Assembly (NCBI RefSeq): GCF_000614145.1
Contig: NZ_BAKK01000045.1
Span: 1-32,418 of the forward strand
From: Bacteroides faecichinchillae JCM 17102
GTDB taxonomy: Bacteria; Bacteroidota; Bacteroidia; Bacteroidales; Bacteroidaceae
Reading direction: 5' to 3'
Length of the DNA: 32,418 nt
Below, in pieces: positions 26,593 to 32,418 of the stretch. The notes below the pieces were generated by a model, which saw only the letters and a list, made by a program, of their open reading frames with translations, was not told the DNA's origin and searched no databases. A program made the position numbers and the translations under genes. Each line of letters opens with the position of its first letter. Within the stretch, counting starts at the first letter, position 1.

Positions 26593-29073
26593 TCACTTTG
26601 ATTTCACTTCTTCAATGTCAATACTTAAAATACCTACAGCTGCGTCTGGTCTTGATTGTATTTGCAAACGAAGTGCATCAGTGATTATCGGTTTCCCGGG
26701 ATGTACCATATTATACTGATTCTTTTGTACCTCATATTCATCAGTTACATACAATGGAAAATCATTCCATTTACCATCATTTTTATACTCCAGCTTCCAA
26801 GACTTTGGGATTTGCACGCCACCATTATCATCATACCAATAGACCGACAGGCTTTGTAAATTAAGAGGAGTTTTCAGTTCTAATTCTACCCATTGTTTTT
26901 CCCCTTTTTTCGGCCAACTTGTCCATCGTTCAATAGAAGTATCCGATGAACTATCGGGATATTTATTAACTACCATAGCATACATATTATCCAATTCGAA
27001 CGTATGAGATGTGTTCACTTTAGAAATATATTCAGATATAACAGGAACAGACGCTCGAGCTAAATCCTCTGTTCGAGGGAACCATACAATCATTGCATCA
27101 TCTCCACGATTATCCCAAGCATAATAAGGAACTAAAGTAAGCTGTTGAATATTGGAATCAGAGATAGAAGTGGCCGGTATCGTGACAAGATCAATATTCT
27201 TGAGTACCCCTTCAGTTTCTTTATGCACAATCTCTTTCTCTGAAGCATTCACCACATAGCTACTCACTAATGCAGCATTATCAATAGCTTCCGCACAATA
27301 AACCAAAGGTCCCCTAGTGATGCATACACGATCACGATCTGCTTCCACTTCATGAATAGCCGTATTATAACGAACAGGCATAGGTAATTTAAGCTCTATC
27401 CGATCCCCTTTTTTCCAGTCACGATTGATAGTAACAAATCCTTTTTCTATTTGAGCAGAAACCTTTTTGTCATTAAGTATCAACTCCCAATCAGCACTCT
27501 CATTATTGAGATAGCCATATAACTTGCCGGGAACGAATTGGCTAGTCACCCATGTAGGTATACGAAAATGTACTGCAAAAGTTTGTCCATCACGTTCCGG
27601 AGATATCTCAAAACGTACTGATTCATCAAACGGATAGTTTGTTTCTTGCTTAATATCGACCTTACCCGCACTCAAAGGAACAGTAGTAGATGTGCCAGCA
27701 TATAGCGTACAATAAATATCATCACTAGTATGTGCATACATCATCCCTGCTATCTGAGGAATAAGCCGGGCAATATTAGAAGGACAACATGCACAATCGA
27801 ACCAGGGTGAACGACCTTTCCTACCTTGATTGAAGCCTTTAGTTCCATTTGCTTCTAACGGATTGACGTAAAAGAACTTATTGCCTTCAAGATTCACCCC
27901 TGCCAAGACATTATTATATAATGCAACTTCTGCGACATCAATATATTTAGCATCTTTTTCGGCCATGAACATACGATAGTTGAACATCACATTCCCTACT
28001 GCTGCACAAGTCTCATTATATGCTTCCTTATTCGGTAGCACATATTCCGGTCCGAAACCTTCAATTCCATGAATGGCTCCCAAACCACCAGTAATATGCA
28101 TTCGGGTGTCCACAATATTAGCCCAGATTCTATCCAAAGCAGGTTTTAAAGTTTCATCGCCTGTTTGAGCAAGTACATCAGCCATACCAGCGTAAAGATA
28201 GGTAGCTCTGACTGAATGTCCGACAGCTTTTGTTTGTTCACGTACCGGCAAGTGTTGTTGGGCATAATCCGGTGACATCACTCCTTCTCCTTCAGGTTTA
28301 TAGGTCACTCCACGTATATCTATAAACTTCTTAGCCATTTGCAGATAAAGCGAATCATTTGTAGCTTGAAACAGTTTAACCAACGCTAATTCTATCTCTT
28401 CATGTCCCGGTGCCTGATTAATAGGTTTGCCATTATTATAGTTCGGATCGCCTTCAAAAAACACATGATTAATATGACGGGCACTTTTCTTTGCAATTTT
28501 CAGCCACTTATCTTTGCCGGTTGCCTGATAATACGCTACTGCTCCTTCATACATATGTCCCATATTGTAAAGTTCATGGCTATGAACAACCCATGAATAA
28601 GGTTTTTCTCCCATTTCATCCTTATGCTGAGCTGCCACACCTGTTGTATGGGATTCATACAAATATCCATCTTCCTGTTGCGCGTCACTAATCAAATCAA
28701 TGATACTATCCATCGTATGTTCCAACACTGAGTCTTTCTCCAGAATAAGCAGATAAGCAGCTCCTTCCATCACCTTATACAAATCAGAAGCAATAAAACG
28801 ATGTGGAAAAGGTAATTCATCTTTGATTCCTTTCAAGAAATTACCAGTTTTCCTCAAGTTATCCATAGCCGGCTTAGTTTTCTCCAACGCAAACGGAACA
28901 AGCACCTCTTTCTGAGTCTTCAAACGAGGTAACCAAAAGTCATCTTCCAAATGCACTTGATGAAAAGGAACAGATTGCAATATCTCCACACTTTCTTTTT
29001 TTACCATAGAAGCACAAGATGCAAACAGTAATAAGATTCCCCAATACATCCATTTAAGCAGTTTTCTCTCCAT
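26593..29073 (-). CDS. GH127-family beta-L-arabinofuranosidase-type lipoprotein with F5/8-type C-terminal domain
   Basis: A protein of 826 residues. Lipobox LLFASC near residue 20 predicts an outer-membrane or periplasmic lipoprotein. The alpha/alpha-barrel (about 35-450) carries the GH127 (DUF1680) zinc and catalytic residues: YNETCAAVGNVMF with Glu354 and Cys356, and DCACCPSNIAR with Cys429 and Cys430. By comparison with HypBA1 (Glu338, Cys340, Cys417, Cys418), Cys429 would be the nucleophile and the others zinc ligands. A beta-sandwich follows (about 460-640). The last 150 residues (RWTSWPKKGEKQWVELEL, LSVYWYDDNGG, SWKLEYKNDGKW) form an F5/8-type/CBM32-like domain. It probably removes beta-L-arabinofuranose or a related sugar from plant-type glycans. 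All key residues are present. Confidence 0.92.
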   Translation of the reverse strand: MERKLLKWMYWGILLLFASCASMVKKESVEILQSVPFHQVHLEDDFWLPRLKTQKEVLVPFALEKTKPAMDNLRKTGNFLKGIKDELPFPHRFIASDLYKVMEGAAYLLILEKDSVLEHTMDSIIDLISDAQQEDGYLYESHTTGVAAQHKDEMGEKPYSWVVHSHELYNMGHMYEGAVAYYQATGKDKWLKIAKKSARHINHVFFEGDPNYNNGKPINQAPGHEEIELALVKLFQATNDSLYLQMAKKFIDIRGVTYKPEGEGVMSPDYAQQHLPVREQTKAVGHSVRATYLYAGMADVLAQTGDETLKPALDRIWANIVDTRMHITGGLGAIHGIEGFGPEYVLPNKEAYNETCAAVGNVMFNYRMFMAEKDAKYIDVAEVALYNNVLAGVNLEGNKFFYVNPLEANGTKGFNQGRKGRSPWFDCACCPSNIARLIPQIAGMMYAHTSDDIYCTLYAGTSTTVPLSAGKVDIKQETNYPFDESVRFEISPERDGQTFAVHFRIPTWVTSQFVPGKLYGYLNNESADWELILNDKKVSAQIEKGFVTINRDWKKGDRIELKLPMPVRYNTAIHEVEADRDRVCITRGPLVYCAEAIDNAALVSSYVVNASEKEIVHKETEGVLKNIDLVTIPATSISDSNIQQLTLVPYYAWDNRGDDAMIVWFPRTEDLARASVPVISEYISKVNTSHTFELDNMYAMVVNKYPDSSSDTSIERWTSWPKKGEKQWVELELKTPLNLQSLSVYWYDDNGGVQIPKSWKLEYKNDGKWNDFPLYVTDEYEVQKNQYNMVHPGKPIITDALRLQIQSRPDAAVGILSIDIEEVKSK

Positions 29074-29384
29074 ATATAATTTAATTTATTTATAGTAAAG
29101 GAATTGCTGATTAAGAATACTATCACAATCCCATACAAAGTATGTAGCAAAAATACACCTTTTTTCCAGATAGATTCTAATCTCTTATACTATAAATATA
29201 GATAAAGTGTAATTTGAAAGAATTTACAAAGAAAAAGATATGAAAATCATATAAAGAAGTTTCTCTATATACCAATGCGCATGAAAGATTAATATTTCCA
29301 CTATTGATCAACACGTTCTAAGATGATACTTTTAGAACAAATAAGAAAGTCAGAGCTTAGGGAAGTTCGGACTTTTACAAAAGA
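29074..29384. other. intergenic region upstream of GH127 with an inverted repeat
   Basis: About 310 nt of AT-rich DNA without a gene. An inverted repeat GTTCTAA (29315-29321) / TTAGAAC (29332-29338) is the only symmetric element I see. It is 242 nt upstream of the GH127 start, rather far for an operator. A TACTTTG near 29140 on the minus strand is a weak -7-like sequence. Confidence 0.35.
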
Positions 29385-29419
29385 TGAAGGGTACCCCAAA
29401 AACTTGGATACCCCCTTCA
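29385..29419 (-). terminator. terminator of the small lipoprotein gene
   Basis: TGAAGGGTA (29385-29393) pairs with TACCCCCTTCA (29409-29419) with a two-base bulge. On the minus strand ATCTTTTG follows. It lies 42 nt beyond the lipoprotein stop. Confidence 0.6.
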
Positions 29420-29460
29420 TTTATAAATAGCAAAGGACTAACACATACAAACAATGTTAT

Positions 29461-30129
29461 TTATTTTTCACCTTTTGCTTTTTTCATATCGAAATCAAAA
29501 ACAGTAGGGGCGAATTCAACAGGTATTGTTTTCTCACCCTCACCTAATATAACTTCATCCGCTCTAAACTTGAACTTCATATTTGTACTACTGAGCTCAT
29601 AGCTATTAACAAATTCTTCTACTGCAGATATTTTAACTTCCACTTTAATTGGGGTAACTTCTTCACCTTCTTTAGGAGCAGGTTCAGGAATCGCAAACTC
29701 CAAATTCAAAGATTTAGGATCTAGAGTAAAACGAACGCTGTCTTTTGCAGCATTCAATCGAGCTTCATAACCAACTTTATATTTTACATCCCCTATTGCT
29801 TCAAGAATCTGATTTGTTTTCTCTTCATCTTTAATAATTGAGAATACGATATCTTTAATAGGGAACTTATCGAAATATACAGTATCATTATCCACTTTAG
29901 CGGAAATATCTATTCCTACTGGGGAGTCATCCTGATCCCCATTTTCAGTTTTAAGAGGATTTGCTGATATAGTAATCATCTTACCATCAAAACCACCATA
30001 CATAACCTGTGGAGTAATTGGTGGAACAAATTGGATTTCGTCATCATCACTACAAGATGTAAATCCTAAAGAACAGCTAAGTACCACTGCTGATACAAAT
30101 AGATTTTTAAATGCAAATGATTCTTTCAT
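29461..30129 (-). CDS. small lipoprotein, DUF4840-like (tentative)
   Basis: A lipoprotein of 222 residues: lipobox GFTSC (Cys26) followed by SDDDE, the acidic stretch after the Cys that often marks surface export in Bacteroides. The rest is all-beta with two similar halves: DNDTVYFDKFPIKDIVFSII, GDVKYKVGYEARLNAAKDSV, then LNLEFAIPEP and MKFKFRADEVILGEG. This pattern fits the DUF4840-type lipoproteins of Bacteroides as I remember them, but the family name is not certain and no function is known. It starts 190 nt beyond the histidine kinase stop on the same strand and has its own terminator. Confidence 0.7.
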   Translation of the reverse strand: MKESFAFKNLFVSAVVLSCSLGFTSCSDDDEIQFVPPITPQVMYGGFDGKMITISANPLKTENGDQDDSPVGIDISAKVDNDTVYFDKFPIKDIVFSIIKDEEKTNQILEAIGDVKYKVGYEARLNAAKDSVRFTLDPKSLNLEFAIPEPAPKEGEEVTPIKVEVKISAVEEFVNSYELSSTNMKFKFRADEVILGEGEKTIPVEFAPTVFDFDMKKAKGEK

Positions 30130-30318
30130 AATGTCAGGTTTTAAAATTTAATATTCCAAATAGTTAGTCGCTTTACACTTTATAAATGCTACATGATAAA
30201 TAATGCTGCACAACAATACGTTAAAAAAACAAAACGATTCAGTTTATATTATTAGAACTCTAATTTAAAAAGATTTAAGAACTTACATAAAATTAGTAAC
30301 AAAAGATTTGTCTCTCTA

Positions 30319-31756
30319 TCAAGCCTTCAATCGCATCACAAAGCGACTTCCTTTCCCAAATTCACTTTCTACTGTCAATGTACCACCATGCGCTTCCACA
30401 AAATCTCTGGATATAGACAATCCTAACCCACTACCCTGAACTTTTGTACCCGGCACACGAAAATAACGGTCGAAAATACTTTTATGATAACGTGGATCAA
30501 TACCTTTGCCGAAATCTTGAACATAAAGTTCGATAATCTCTCCCTCTTGTTTAGCACCAATAATAACACAACCGTTTTCTTTGGAATAACGGATAGCATT
30601 GCTCAATAAATTAGTCAATACCCATGCTATCTTTTCGCTATCAACAAAAAGTTTTCCTATTTTCTCTTCCGGATATTCTACTTCTATCTGAATATTAAAC
30701 TTATCCGCTTGTACCTGATTTGCCTTAATCGCATATTCTATCAACTCGATCGGCTTAGTTATTTTCGGTATCATTTGCAGTTTTCCAGCTTCCACCTGAG
30801 TCATATTCAACAATTCCCCTGTAATATCCAACAACCTCTCGCTATTTTCCTTAATACTTTTAGAAAGTTGCTCTTGTTCATCATTCAATGCCCCTACACG
30901 CTTGTCTTCTAATAACTGAAGACTCATCATAATAGCCGCAATTGGAGTTTTCAATTCATGAGAAATCGTAGAAATAAATGTAGTTTTAGCAGAATCCAGT
31001 TCTTTAAACTCTGTGATATTTTTCAATAAAATAACATCTCCCAGTTTACAAGGTTCATCTCGCCCCGCTTCTGTGCTTATAATGGGAATGTAAGAAGCTT
31101 TAAATAACTCTCCTTATCATCGGCATATATTTTCAACGGTTCCTTTTGATCGCTTGGGGTCACCAACTCCCGAATCAACCGACGGAGCAGATCATTCTTC
31201 AAAGAAAGTTCTTCTGCTGATTGTCGAATCACCTGTTCTCTTTTCAAATTCACCACACTTAACGCTTCATCATTAATAAAAAGAATCTGACGATCCATAT
31301 TCAATCCTATAATCGGATCATCAATACTATTTACAATTGCCTCGATAAACTTTTTAGCAGAAAGAATATCAGCTAGTGTACTTGCACGATATTCAGTCAG
31401 CCGTTCAGCCATCCGTTAAAGCTCTCAGCTACTTCCCGGAATTCTTGATTGTTGTTCATTTCCAACCGTTCTTCATAATTATGATTGGCTATTTCAAGAA
31501 TTCCTTGCTTTAAGTCCTTGATCGGCTTACTAATAGAACGAGGTAACCAATACAGTAGGCACAATCCTGTCAGAATACAAATACCTCCTGTAATAGAAAT
31601 CCACAACAAAGCACGCTCTAGTCCGGGCATGGCAGCAGGACTATCTGGTTCGGTAGCTGTCAATATCTGGAGATTCACAACAGAAAGTGTTACCAACAAA
31701 ATTATCATTCCCACCAACATTCCGATGCAGAGAATCAACTTCGTCTTTATATTCAT
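30319..31756 (-). pseudogene. membrane sensor histidine kinase (HAMP-PAS-HisKA-HATPase), two frameshifts
   Basis: Start chosen at ATG 31756 (MNIKTKLILCIGMLVG), which opens TM1; TM2 follows at about residues 47-70 (ISITGGICILTGLCLLYWL), leaving a short periplasmic loop. A HAMP linker (SISKPIKDLKQGILEIA), a PAS domain (FIEAIVNSIDDPIIGLNMD), HisKA with the phospho-accepting His in FISTISHELKTPIAA, and a HATPase domain (NLLSNAIRYSKENG, DFGKGIDP, GSGLGLSISRDF) complete it. The frame breaks twice: at GG 31413-31414 within FNGMAERLTEY and at GGG 31084-31086 near LLTFPIISTEAG. Adding one base at each gives one protein of about 479 residues with all kinase motifs intact. No response regulator gene is in the window, so the signal and targets are unknown. 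Confidence 0.87.
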
Positions 31757-32418
31757 AAGACTCAAACTATTAATATTATGCAAGTATAATCAAATCTACA
31801 TTAGCTCGCGACAATTTATTTAAATATTTTCTATATCCCATTATCGAAAAAATAGCACTAGGCAATCTTAATTGGGGAGTTCCCATGCAAACTAAAATTA
31901 CTTACCATGTATTATGCCAAATGCGTGCCAGAAAAGTTAGATAAAAGATAATCAACTATTAATCAATCACATATATCAAGATTAGTCTTTTATTATACCT
32001 CGTAGCACCCTTTCATTTTGAAAAGGAGTATTCTATTTTGAAAAAACATTTGCGCGGAAAACATAAAAACTGAAATTTCCAAAATGAAAGACATTTGCCT
32101 TTTTGATAAGCTTATTACAAATTCACACTCCTGGATAACAGGCTGATTATAAATGAATGGCAAAGTTTTATCGTTAGTTGGTATATATATGAAAAGCATT
32201 AGATATAGGCTATCTGAGAATATGCACGAACATGGAAAAGGACAAAATGGTGATAAATACAAACTTGAAAGAAATGAACTTCCATCTGGTCTTTTTATCC
32301 GATGCAAATATTAAAAACTATATGAAGAATATAACAATAACACAATCTAGCCTTTATGACATTACTTTTATGCTTATACCATAGCTTTTAGGAATCTTAT
32401 CAGAAAGTGAATTAACAC
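31757..32418. other. 660-nt region upstream of the kinase, no clear gene
   Basis: I see no recognisable gene. An 11-bp inverted repeat CTTTCATTTTG (32010-32020) / CAAAATGAAAG (32080-32090) spans about 80 bp, and ATTTTGAAAA occurs twice within it. A 42-codon plus-strand stretch (from 32190, ending LPSGLFIRCKY) has no start signal or family and may be a fragment. The gene normally upstream of such a kinase is not visible here. Confidence 0.35.

Noticed and set aside
31993..32307. 104-codon minus-strand frame upstream of the kinase
   Set aside because: Phe/Ser/Leu-rich with no domain, no ribosome binding site and no relation to kinase-linked genes.
1..32418. CRISPR array, rRNA genes, complete tRNA or insertion sequence
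   Set aside because: I found no regularly spaced repeat-spacer unit, no rRNA-like sequence, no complete tRNA cloverleaf and no transposase; the only tRNA-like sequences are the half and the decayed copy.

Overview
The window reads as a Bacteroides-type gut Bacteroidetes genome. It has paired SusC/SusD outer-membrane proteins, many lipoproteins with Bacteroides-like lipoboxes, glycoside hydrolases of families typical of polysaccharide utilisation loci (PULs), promoters matching the Bacteroides pattern (TTTG about 20 nt before TAnnTTTG), and AT-rich intergenic DNA. I cannot assign a species.

Layout. (1) 1-1,045: non-coding or degenerate, with short minus-strand coding-like stretches in changing frames. 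(2) 1,121-16,201, all minus strand, read right to left as one carbohydrate locus: a membrane-spanning regulator (sensor with LamG-like and Kelch-like parts, one TM segment, cytoplasmic winged helix with TPR-like tail), a GH116/DUF608 enzyme, SusC, SusD, a DUF3823 lipoprotein, a GxGYxYP putative glycosidase and an acyltransferase-3 membrane protein. (3) About 17,022-22,725: a small integrative element, GC-richer than its surroundings in its left part, with iteron-like repeats, a P-loop DUF3987-like protein, a membrane-anchored HTH protein, a DUF3853-like HTH protein, a large unknown protein and a broken tyrosine integrase. It ends at the 3' half of a tRNA-Met(CAU). (4) 22,858-24,165: a GMP synthase whose glutaminase domain has lost its catalytic part, lying between that tRNA half and a second, decayed tRNA-like copy. 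(5) 24,705-29,073: a GH71/GH99-like enzyme convergent with a GH127 enzyme. (6) 29,461-31,756: a small lipoprotein and a histidine kinase.

How the genes work together: the regulator probably senses a glycan-linked signal in the periplasm and controls the GH116-susCD-DUF3823-GxGYxYP unit. SusCD would bind and import oligosaccharides that the exported hydrolases trim. GH127 and the GH71/99-like enzyme form a second small glycan cluster beyond the mobile element.

A striking window-wide signal: four genes (acyltransferase, GH116, integrase, histidine kinase) and the 5' end of the regulator are interrupted, and a sixth gene probably so. Each break (seven in total, two in the kinase) is repaired by adding one base, usually to a short homopolymer. 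This points to homopolymer contraction in the assembly more than to true gene decay, and each gene should be judged with that in mind.
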